A stretch of DNA of 11,013 nucleotides. Source: Dunaliella salina. Lineage: Eukaryota > Chlorophyta > Chlorophyceae > Chlamydomonadales > Dunaliellaceae. Position numbers and translations under genes: made by a program. Shown here one piece after another: positions 1-8,800 of this stretch. Position 1 is the first letter of the stretch. Each line of letters starts with the position of its first letter. Location of the stretch: positions 429,007 to 440,019 of the forward strand of contig MU069630.1 of NCBI GenBank assembly GCA_002284615.2. Direction: 5' to 3'. Under the pieces are notes generated by a model that was not told the origin of the DNA, made no database searches, and was given only the letters and a program-made list of their open reading frames with translations.

Positions 1-615
1 GGGCAGGTGGAGAAAAGGCAGAGGAGTCTCTCCCTTCATTGATTGAGAAGAAGATTACAGTCTTATGCATGCGCTGGGCAGGTGGAGAAAAGGCAAAGGA
101 GTCTCTCCCTTCATTGATTGAGAAGGAGATTACAGTCTTATGCATGCGCTGGGCAGGTAGACAAAAGGCAGAGGAGTCTCTCCCTTCATTGATTGAGAAG
201 AAGATTACAGTCTTATGCATGCGCTGGGCAGGTAGAGAAAAGGCAGAGGCATCTCATCCTTCATTGAGGAGAAGGCAGGAGAGTTTCATCCTTCATTGAG
301 CAGAAGGAGACACAGTTTTGTGCATGCGACGGGAGGCACAGAAAAGGGAAATTTCTATGGGCAGAGAATATCTTCCTATATTGATTGAGGAAAAGGAGAC
401 TGTATTGTGCATGCGCTGGGCAGGAAAAGGCAGAAAACTATGTGGGCAGAGGAAGGCGTTCCTGCATCAGTTGAGGAATAGGAGACACAGTTTTGTGCAT
501 GCACTGGGCAGGAAAGGAAAAGGAAAAAATTACGTGGGCAGGGGAGACTGTCCCTCCGTCAATGGAGACACAGTCTCGTGCAAACACTGGGCAAGAAATG
601 AAGAAGAAAAACTGT
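1..615. repeat. 75-bp tandem array, degenerating rightwards
   Basis: Units start with GGGCAGGT at 1, 76, 151 and 226, exactly 75 bp apart and nearly identical, each ending in TTATGCATGCGCT. From about 260 the copies diverge and change length (83-104 bp); recognisable starts recur near 329, 417, 507 and 590. Because 75 is a multiple of three, one frame stays open through the regular part (39-299, plus strand) and reads as a 25-residue repeat. No splice, promoter or conserved-domain evidence supports translation, so I treat it as non-coding satellite. The left edge is cut by the window. Confidence 0.9.
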
Positions 616-619
616 GTTG

Positions 620-825
620 GCAGAGGCAACTCTCCAGCCATTGATTTCAGGAAAGCAGAAACAGCCCAGTGCATTTTCTTGGCAACACTGGAAAGAAATG
701 TGATGCATGCCTCGGAGGCCGGTTTGGGACAGCTAAATAAAAGGAATAAAAGAGAAAAAAGGGAGGTGGTAGGGTATACATACCTTCGGAGGCATGGGCA
801 TCTTGTCATCCGCTGCAATCCGCCT
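620..825. other. Spacer between two tandem arrays, no gene seen
   Basis: A transition from the decayed 75-bp array to the next array. It contains A-rich runs (about 733-765) and no convincing exon or RNA gene. Open frames across it on both strands have no splice context and a composition like that of the flanking repeats. Confidence 0.4.
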
Positions 826-1335
826 GCAGACAAACCATCATCATCACAACAATGTGCATGTTGCAGTCATGCCTTCATAACAACAAATAGGCAGCATCCT
901 ATCTCCTGGAGAAAAAAAGAAAAGACTACGCAGACAAACCATCATCATCACAACAATGTGCATGTTGCAGTCATGCCTTCATAACAACAAATAGGCAGCA
1001 TCCTATCTCCAGAAAAAAAAAAGAAAAACTACGCAGACAAACCATCATCATCACAACAATGTGCATGTTGCAGTCATGCCTTCATAACAACAAATAGGCA
1101 GCATCCTACCTCGAGAAAAAAAAACTACGCAGACAAACCATCATCAACACAACAATGTGCATGTTGCAGTCATGCCTTCAGAACAACAAATAGGCAGCAT
1201 CCTACCTCCAGACAAAAAAAAAGGAAAAAAATACGCAGACAAACCATCATCATCACAACAAAGTGCATGTTGCAGTCATGCCTTCATAACAACAAATAGG
1301 CAGCATCCTATCTCCTGAAAAAAAAAAAAACTACG
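826..1335. repeat. ~100-bp tandem array with A-rich junctions (5 copies)
   Basis: Copies begin with GCAGACAAACCATCATCA at 826, 930, 1033, 1129 and 1235; a sixth start (GCAGGC) at 1335 diverges at once. Periods are 104, 103, 96, 106 and 100 bp. Each unit has a conserved part (CATCATCATCAC, then GTGCATGTTGCAGTCATGCC, then AACAAATAGGCAGCATCCT) and an A-rich part of variable length ending in CTACGCA. Length variation is confined to the A-run, consistent with slippage there. No gene is supported inside. Confidence 0.93.
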
Positions 1336-1439
1336 CAGGCAGTGAAAACACTCCCCACATCAATTAAGGATCTCCTGTCACTCGTCTGCAAACAAATTGC
1401 ATTACAACAGGCTGCAAGCATATGTGGAGGTGACAAACT

Positions 1440-1680
1440 GCCTTTTCATCACCTGCCTCCTTATCACCTGCGGTCACTGCTTTTATCACCTGCCTTTTTA
1501 TCACCTGCGGTCACTGCCTTTTCATCACCTGCCTTTTTATCACCTGCCTTTTTTTAACCTGCGGTCACTGCTTTTATCACCTGCCTTTGCATCACCTGCG
1601 GTCACTGCTTTCATCACCTGCCTTTGTATGACCTGTGGTCACTGCTATCACCTGCCTTTTTATTACCTGCGGTCACTACT
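1440..1680. repeat. Short interspersed-motif tandem array (ACCTGCGGTCACTGC)
   Basis: The motif ACCTGCGGTCACTGC recurs near 1466, 1503, 1556, 1593, 1630 (variant ACCTGTGGTCACTGC) and 1666 (ending ACTACT). The copies are linked by one or two TTTTATCACCTGCC-type blocks, so spacing varies between about 36 and 54 bp. Plus-strand frames at 1342-1557 and 1397-1771 stay open only because the motif lacks stops; they encode repetitive LRSLLLSPAF and HCFYHLPF strings and are not regarded as genes. Confidence 0.88.
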
Positions 1681-1683
1681 CCA

Positions 1684-1761
1684 AAGGAAAGAAAAGAAAG
1701 AAAAGAAAAGAAAAGCCTACGCAAGCCAGAGGCCGCGTGCGTTAATTCCCTTACAAGGGAA
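1684..1761 (+). repeat. Dispersed short element, copy 1, with AAAAG tract
   Basis: A GAAAA-rich tract (about 1684-1714) is followed by CCTACGCAAGCCAGAGG and CCGCGTGCGTTAA (1716-1745). The same order, A/G tract then CTACGCAAGCC-like then GCGTGC(G/A)TTAA, recurs at 5113-5170 on this strand and at 6022-6066 on the other. Two orientations at three sites indicate a dispersed repeat rather than a local duplication. The copy ends near a small inverted repeat, TTCCCTT (1746-1752) and AAGGGAA (1755-1761). A short non-autonomous retroelement is one possibility, but no diagnostic promoter or target-site duplication is seen. Confidence 0.6.
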
Positions 1762-2208
1762 GGTCCACTAACTAACAAGCTGGCAAGCTAGCAAGGTCGC
1801 AGCTCCTCTCCTGCTCCACAGTAACACTGACATCAAAAGTATTTCCTGTCCATTGGCAATATTACTTATAGCTGATGCATTGTTTCAAATTCCTTATGCA
1901 TGTCTGAAGCACTCAGACCACAGCCTCTTCCTCTCTCGCATAATGCATCACGCGCCAAAGAGAGAGGCCGTGGTCTGGATGCGTCGTCCATGCCACATGG
2001 AGAAGTAAAACAGAGTGCCCCCGCAAGATTGTGCAATAGGACTTACTGGCTAAAACACTCACGAGTCCATCAGCAATTTGCATCAAGGGCATCTAGGGTA
2101 GCTTGCTGAGCAGGGCACAAGCCAAACTGGGCAAGTACTTGAATTTTTGGTGTCTAAAATGATGTATTTTCTAGGTAAAAAGTGCCCTCTCAAGAAATGG
2201 GAAGGGGT
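1762..2208. other. Non-repetitive stretch with an inverted repeat; no gene assigned
   Basis: The only clear structure is the imperfect inverted repeat at 1914-1977, listed separately. On the minus strand a possible small terminal exon (about 2061-2105) lies between an acceptor-like CTCAG and a donor-like GTGAGTG and reads QATLDALDANC then stop. It could be a 3' extension of the Tudor gene, but nothing links it in phase, so it is not called. Confidence 0.35.
1914..1977. repeat. Imperfect inverted repeat / potential hairpin
   Basis: The left arm starting at 1914 reads CAGACCACAGCCTCTTCC and continues TCTCT. The right arm (about 1957-1977), reverse-complemented, reads CAGACCACGGCCTCTCTC. The arms share an 8-bp perfect block, one mismatch, and then a CT-rich block with a small bulge, separated by about 18 nt. 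The transcript could form a stem of roughly 20 bp on either strand. Confidence 0.6.
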
Positions 2209-2253
2209 AAGAGAAAAGGAAAGGGGGAGAGGAAAGGAAAAGGGAAAAGGGAA
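2209..2253. repeat. Uninterrupted 45-nt polypurine tract
   Basis: All bases from 2209 to 2253 are A or G on the plus strand, and the purine-rich character extends on both sides with few interruptions. On the minus strand this is a long polypyrimidine tract 3' of the Tudor exons, followed about 30 nt on by TTTTTACCTAG. It could be a triplex-prone sequence, or the pyrimidine tract of a further 3' splice site. Confidence 0.8.
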
Positions 2254-2401
2254 CAGGGAAAGCCTCAGTGTGGAAAGCTTGTTGTCTGAAGCAGGAGGGC
2301 ATTTCTGCGCAGCCACTTTTGATGAGGAAGATGCGGAAGGATCTGCAGCCATTTGGATATCCTGCAACCATGGGGCTGCAAAGCAACATGCTATTCTTGA
2401 C

Positions 2402-2878
2402 CTACCAGTCCTCTTGGCTCAGGTTCACGTAGCTCCTGTCCCCACTGTCGTAGTGGATGCAGTAACCTCGCTCCTGCAAGCAACAGCAAATCACCATTCC
2501 CCGCCCAAATTCGAAGCTCGGTGCCAACGTTTCCTTTTGCCTTTTTTGCGTCACTGTTTTGATTCAACATGTAAAAATAAAGAGTAATTTTCAGGGAAGA
2601 AATGCGTGCCCTTGTGCTGCAATTTTGCATAATGGCAGCATCCTTACAGATGTGCGCCCCTCCGGTCAGAGCAAGTGCCATGCTACATTACATTCAAGTT
2701 ACATAGTAGTGCACCCCAGGCTTGATCAAAGCATGCAGTGACAAAGGTTTCAGGAAAAACTTGAGAAAGAAAAGAAGGCGCCCACCAGGCCAGGCTTGTA
2801 GGAGACCACCTTGCCAGTGCACCAGGCGCCCTTGATGGGCCGCCAAACTTTCAGGCGGTGTCCGACCGCGTTGGCTCC
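2402..2878 (-). CDS. C-terminal Tudor-like domain (exons 12-13)
   Basis: Exon 12 (2878-2786, 31 codons) follows CACAGGTTTCCAG and reads GANAVGHRLKVWRPIKGAW then CTGKVVSYKPGL. Exon 13 (2473-2402) follows TTGCTTGCAG and reads ERGYCIHYDSGDRSYVNLSQ then EDW. Joined in phase 0, they give the Tudor-type pattern VG..L.VW.P..G.W..G.V.SY.PG......YD.GD...V.LS.E.W, as in plant-type chromatin Tudor modules (for example in PDS5-like and MSH6 proteins), which bind methylated histone tails. The strands before and after the YDSGD turn fall in separate exons. Codon TGG is followed immediately by TAG (2404-2402), which may be the true stop. The same bases also form a donor, GACTG|GTAGGT, so one more short exon is possible. 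Confidence 0.62.
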
Positions 2879-5800
2879 CTGGAAACCTGTGACAGAGCAG
2901 GGCAGCCGAGGACGGAGAGGTTATGATCATGCATAGCAGCGCCACATTCTCAGGTAGCGTCCGACTTTGTTGGCCCCCTGGAAGCATGTGTCTGTGCAAG
3001 GCAGCCAAGGGCATAGGCACATGTTATAATCATGCACAACAGCGTCACACACTCGGGCGTTGTCTGATCATGTTGGCTGACAGAAGATCAGCAGAGCAGC
3101 AGGGCAGCAGAGGGCACAGGTGTCTGCTACAGTAATGCACAACAGCCCTAAACACTCGGGCAGCGTCTGATCATGGTGTTTGACTGGAAGCCTGCAGACA
3201 GCGTCTGATCGTGACGTCTGATTGGAAGCCAGCATAAGGGCAGAGCAGGGCAGGAAAGGGCATAGGTGCATGTTACAACCATGCATAGCAGCCACACGCT
3301 TAGGTGGCGTCCAAATTTGTTGGCCTCCTAAAAGCCTGTGTCAGTGCAGGGCAGCAGAGGGCACAGGTGCATGTTTTGAACGTGCATAGCAGCTCTAGAA
3401 GCGCCACACACTCAGGCAGCGTCTGATCATGTTGACCGACTGGAGGCCTGCAGGAGAGCAGGTCAGCAGAGGACAGATGTGTGTTATAATCATGCACAAC
3501 AGCCACACACACTCAGGCAGCGTCTGATCATGGTGTCTGATTGGAAGCCTGCATTAGGGCAGAGCAGGGCAGGACAGGAATAGGTGCATGTTACAATTAT
3601 GCATAGCAGCGCCACACCCTCAGGTAGCGTCCAAATTAGTTGGCCTCCTGGAAGCCTGTGTCAGTGCAGGGCAGCAGAGGGCATAGGTGCATGTTTTGAA
3701 CGTGCATAGCAGCTCTAGAAGCGCCACACACTCAGGCAGCGTCTGATCATGTTGACCGACTGGAGGCCTTCAGTAGAGCAGGTCAGCAGAGGACAGAGAT
3801 GCATGTTATAATCATGCACAACAGCCACACACACTCAGGCAGCGTCTGATCATGGTGTCTGATTGGAAGCCTGCATAAGGGCAGAGCAGGGCAGGAGAGG
3901 GCATAGGTGCATGCTTTGAACATGCATAGCAGCTCTAGAAGCGCCACACACTCGGGCAGCGTCTGATCATGTTGGCCGACTGGAGGCCTTCAGTAGAGCA
4001 GGGCAGCAGAGGACAGATGTGTGTTATAATCATGCACAACAGCCACACACACTCAGGCAGCGTCTGATCATGGTGTCTGTTGGAAGCCTATAAGGGCAGA
4101 GCAGGGCAGGAGAGGCATAGGTGCATGCTATAATCATGCATAGCAGTGCCACACCCTCAGGTATCGTCCAAAGAAGTTGGCCTCCTGGAAGCCTGTTACC
4201 TTGCAGGGCAGCAGAGGGCATTGGTGCATGCTTTGAATATGCATAGCAGCTCTAGCAGTGCCACACAGGCAGTGTCTGGTCGTGTTGGCTGACTGGAGGC
4301 CTTCAGTAGAGCAGGGCAGCAGAGGACAAAGATGCATGTTATAATCATGCACAACAGCCCCACAGGCTCAGGCAGCGTCTGATCATGTTGACTGAAGCCC
4401 TGCAGTAGAGCAGGGCAGCAGGGGCATGGGTCCATTTTTAAAGCATGCATGGCAGCGCCAAACACAAAGGCAGCGTCTGGTGATGTTGTCTGACAGGAGG
4501 CCTGTGACAGTGCAGGGTAGCAGATGGCGCAGATGCAAATGCATGACAAGCCCCAGGGTCAGGCTGTGTCTGACCAAGCCAGCAACCTGGAAGCCTGCAT
4601 GATTCCCTACGTGAGTGCCCCTTGACCCCATGGCCAAGCAAGCTTCTTCTTGAAGGTGAGGTTGCTTGTCGAATGGCACATGCTCTACAGGCACCCAAAA
4701 ATTGACATGCTTTGGGATGCAGGGTTAGAACCATGCAGTATACAGCAGAGTGGGTAGCACACAGCAGAGTGGGCAGTACACAGCAGAGTGGGCGGTACAC
4801 AGCAGTGCCCAAACCCTGAGAATTCTGTCAGTACATGAGTAGCAAAAATCAAATGAACCAAGAGAAAAGGTGGACAAGAAAACGAACAATTACCTTGAGG
4901 CACAGGCGTGCTGCTCTGGGTGCCAGAGCGCTTGCCACGGATGAGCAGCACATTGACAATGCTTGGCGCATGGTACGCATGCTCGCCTTCTGGATGCAAG
5001 GCTTCTGCATGGCCAGATACAATACCACCCCGCGTGAATTCGTAAACATGTTTGCATGATCAACCTCCCTGGAATGCTCTGCGAGTTTCTGCAGAAAGCA
5101 AGTACAACTTGATAAGAAAAGAAAAGAAAAGTCTACGCAAGCCGTAGGCTGCGTGCATTAAGGGAAGAGCCCCTAACAAAAGTTAGAGGCCTCACCATGG
5201 AACTTGATTCCTAGGCTCTGCCCCTGAAACTTTGGTCCTTGCCCTTGCATCTCCTCCTGCTTTTTGCCTCAAAAAAGCTTGGACTTTTTCGAGAGCCCGC
5301 CCCCTCTTTCCTGCTTTGCGTTTCTGCGCCTGCCTTTCTTTAACCAGCTCTCTTTGTAGCAGAGGCCCTTGCAAGAAATCACTATATAAAAAGGGTGAGA
5401 CAAACGGGAAAGCTGAGTGCAGGATGCCTGAAGAGCCAAAGATTGCTAAATTTAGAGAGAAAGGGCTGGTGTCTAGAAGCAAGTGAGCTGCAACACATGG
5501 ACAGCTGCAAAAGCTAATAGGTGTGCATCTTTGGGGGAACAAAAATGTTGTCATCAGCTTTGGACTCTGAGTCAGATTCTTGGTACTTCTGTCTTATTTC
5601 CAAAATGCTGGGATACTCACCTGACTTTAAATTGCTGGTCCCGGCAGGCTCAGGATTGCCGCTGGTGGCTTTAGCACTCGGGGGTGGTTGCGTTGCCTTT
5701 GTGGTAGAGGCTTTCATGCCTCCCTCTGTGCAAAAAGAAAAAGGAATTGCAGATGCTTCTGACTGTCAGAATGTCATGCTTGCTTCTATGCTCCAAGCAG

Positions 5801-8800
5801 CAAACATGGAAACAGTAAAGCAAAAACACATTTCAATAATATGCCTGTTCCGGCTCCAGTTCTAACAGCCTTTTCATGTGTGTTTGACATTAGCTGAAGG
5901 CGTCCGTTCAAGTCATAAGTAGAACAGAAAAGCATGCATTGTTTCACCGCTCCTCCAATTGTAATGTATGCAACGGTGCGCCTATTGCAAGTGAGAGAGA
6001 ATAAAGGGCTTGCTCCTGATCCTTTCCTTAACGCACGCGGTCTCCAGCCTGCAGCGACTTTTTCATTCGGCTCCTGTGATGGAACTGCTGTGTGGTGTAA
6101 GGTACGTCTTGCACTTTTTGACAGGATCTTGATCACAAATCTAATAAAAGCCATAAAATCTGGTGTCCTTGGGATGGATTTACAATTTGTGAGTTGATGT
6201 GTCAGTGGCTGCCACATTTGCGGCTTTTTCAAAAGCCCCTCATTGGGCACATTAGGCTTCGCCTTCCTGCGTTTTATGTGAAAAGTGTCCACATCCTGTG
6301 GAGTTACTATAGGGTGCCTGGCAAGAACAGAGCATAAGGCATTGCTTCTGATCAAATTGTATTCATCTATTATATTACAATCATGATCAAGATCAGGCAT
6401 GTGGCTAATAAGAATTATTCTTCTGGTCATCCATGTCCCCTTATTTCTCCTTTCTATCTTGGCCTGTCAAGATAGAAATGAGGAAACACAGCGCCTAGAC
6501 TCAAAGTTCCATTTTCCTATAAGTGCGGGGAGCAGTTCTGCTGCCTGCGCCAGCACCTTCACTATCTACAACAGGTGCAGAGGCATTTGCTTTGAGCTGT
6601 TTTTTTGCGGGGCAACCTACGCACACCTGGCTGCTTTGCCAAGTGCTGCTCCACTGCCAACAGGCCCGACTTCACAAAAGAGTCCGCAGCATTTTCGGGC
6701 GCCCAGCTTTGTGAGGCGCTGCAGGCACAAAGCAGCAACAGTTAGTATGTCTCGACCTGCGGGACTTCTGTCACCTCTAATCAGCAAAATGTTGTGGCAA
6801 CAGCAGCTGTCATTTCAGGTGCCTTTTCAGGCTGGCCAGAATAGGACCAGGATCTCTCAGCTGTGCTTCCGCCGGTGCTTGGTTTGGGCAGCTTTTGATG
6901 TCAAGACAATAAGTTTTGTCAACTGCAGTCTTGGTTGCAATGTGACCTTCACTAGGCAGAAGCTTGACACGTTGAGATCTGGTAACCAAGGGAGCAATGG
7001 CAGCTTATTGGTGTTACCTTCACTTGCCCACGCTGCCGTGGCCATCGAGTCTTGAATAGTGCATTGCTAGAGACATTGCTGCAGCTCTTCTTCATTGTTT
7101 GCACTTGAATTTCTTGCAAAGTGATATTTGCTGCCCAATGGACAAGGAACTCCTCTGATCCTTCAATTTCCCCCAGCTTTTCCTATAACAAGAACATCCC
7201 ATTGCACGTGTATCAGTGAGTGCCTCTCCGCTTGCCACAGCAGAGACATCAGGCACTACACCATGTCTGTGCTCTTTGAAACGACGTGTTTGGACCTCTT
7301 TCATAAAACCCTCCCTGTTGTGGTGCCGCATTGCAGAGTGGTGTTTGCTCACCTGCTGTTGCTTCCCCCGCTGCTCCCAATGCTGCACGCCATGCTCCAC
7401 GAGGCACTGGCGCTGACCTTGGAGGGAAGAAGACAGCAACAAGCTGGGAAGCGTTTGCTGACAGAGCAGTTCCTCCAACTGTCAGAGCATGCTTGGGAAA
7501 AGCTGATCTGGGTAGAATACTAATTTTGCGTGTAGGGTCAAAGTCAGATTGGGAGCTGCATCTCCTGTTTTGGAAAATTCCTATGATGAAAAAGTCTGTG
7601 CTGTTTCTGATGAGTACAAAAGAAATGAAGATGCAAAGTTTGGAGAGAAGAAGAAGCTTTGGGTGATGCTGTGCTCTTGAACCTGTTTGCCGTTTTCGAT
7701 TTCTGTGTGTTGTGAAACAAAATGTCACGGCAATCACCTTTTCAAATCCCCCGAGCTCCTGAACTGCATTGAAAACTCGAAGTGCCGAGGTCCAGTCAGA
7801 GATGATCTCCTGCATGCAACACGTAAATTTCCAAAATAAATTCAACATCGTGATATCACGTTTCAGGGCGTTAGATGGCTTCGACAGCTTGCCAATGCTG
7901 CGTTGGACAGCTTGTGGACGCCTCGTCTGTCATCACAAAGTTGCAAGACATACCTTTTGAGAAGCGAAAAAAGTATTTTGGCAATCGAAGGAACCAATGC
8001 AAGCGGAAACTGCACAGATCACTGAACCCTCAGGCAAATGTCAAGTTCTGTTGTGCAGCACTCACCTGCTGAGATCCAGCAGGCACCTCCTGCAGGGCCT
8101 TGCGGAGCGCATCAACACTGGGCAGCTTGTGCATCGTTTTTGACTGGGGCTCCTCCATCTGTGTAACAAAGAAAGAGGGACCACTTGGGTGAAGGAGGCT
8201 GCTTGTAAAATGCAGCAAATTTGGAGGGTTAAACCTCCAAAAATTGCCCAAGCAAGCATCCACTTGCCTCCAGAAATTCATTCAGGTGGCTCACTTCGAA
8301 CGCCCTGGCAGCATGGCCAGCAGCATTGGCGCCCATGAGCTTGTTCCTGCAATTCATTTGAGGGATGCGCATTCTCTGTGCGTTGACCTCAATCCACCCC
8401 TCGTTTTCTTGCAACTGTCTGTTGATGCGGAGCAACAATCACGACACTCACACTTCACTCCCGAACAGCTCCAAGCCCACTGTCTTCCACTGCTTATATT
8501 CAAAAGCCTGCGCGTTTCATTTCGTTGCACTGATCAAAAAATGTTGATTTGAAAGCAAATGAAACTGTTGCAGCCAAGCATCAGCGTGATTGCTCCATGC
8601 ACGCTGCCTGCAGGACTGATTCGTGTAGCTTTGACTCACGCTGGGATGGACGCCGTAATGTTGGCGCCTGACCTCGTCCACAACAGTCCACAAGTTTGCT
8701 ACTTGCTGGAATGTGGCAAAAAGAACGCACAACAGGATTGAACAATCACGTGTGAATGTGTGGAGGGGGAGAGGGAGACAAGGCTGGCTGCTGGGCATGC

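Larger units (their letters stand above)
5726..6626. other. Intron 9 of the minus-strand gene (901 bp) with repeats
   Basis: A relatively AT-rich intron containing dispersed element copy 3 (6022-6066) and a perfect inverted repeat (6451-6478). A 214-codon open frame on the minus strand (6430-5786) and one on the plus strand (6399-7055) both cross it. Neither shows a recognisable domain, and the minus-strand frame runs straight through the repeat element, so I read both as chance open frames. Confidence 0.4.

Noticed and set aside
826..1335. CRISPR-like array (regular ~100-bp repeats)
   Set aside because: The whole unit is repeated, without unique spacers of uniform length, and the context is eukaryotic.
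2147..2587. 146-codon plus-strand frame (KEKGKGN-rich)
   Set aside because: Antisense to the Tudor exon, and its basic part is simply the polypurine tract.
4835..5059. 74-codon plus-strand frame
   Set aside because: Antisense shadow of exon 11, with no plus-strand splice or promoter evidence.
5382..5486. TATA-like site followed by a 20-codon plus-strand frame
   Set aside because: No downstream exons, no homology, and it lies inside an intron of the opposite gene.
5786..6430. 214-codon minus-strand open frame
   Set aside because: It runs through a dispersed repeat and has no recognisable domain; it is taken as a chance frame in an intron, though a small retained-intron product cannot be ruled out.
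6399..7055. 218-codon plus-strand open frame
   Set aside because: Antisense to exon 8 and to an intron; no domain and no splice support, whereas the minus strand shows well-placed splice signals.
7128..7523. 131-codon plus-strand frame containing long hydrophobic Leu/Pro runs
   Set aside because: Exact antisense of PLU-1-like exon 7, whose minus-strand reading has clean acceptor and donor sites.
7954..8009. Possible exon reading FPLALVPSIAKILFSLLK with a good GTATGT donor
   Set aside because: It is attractive in sequence but exits in phase 2 and cannot join the next exon (7809, phase 0). Skipping it closes the frame. It may be an alternative exon.
8452..8489. Possible small exon reading WKTVGLELFGSE between exons 3 and 4
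   Set aside because: It would leave an intron of only about 33 nt before exon 4, whereas joining exon 3 directly to 8414 keeps phase 0.
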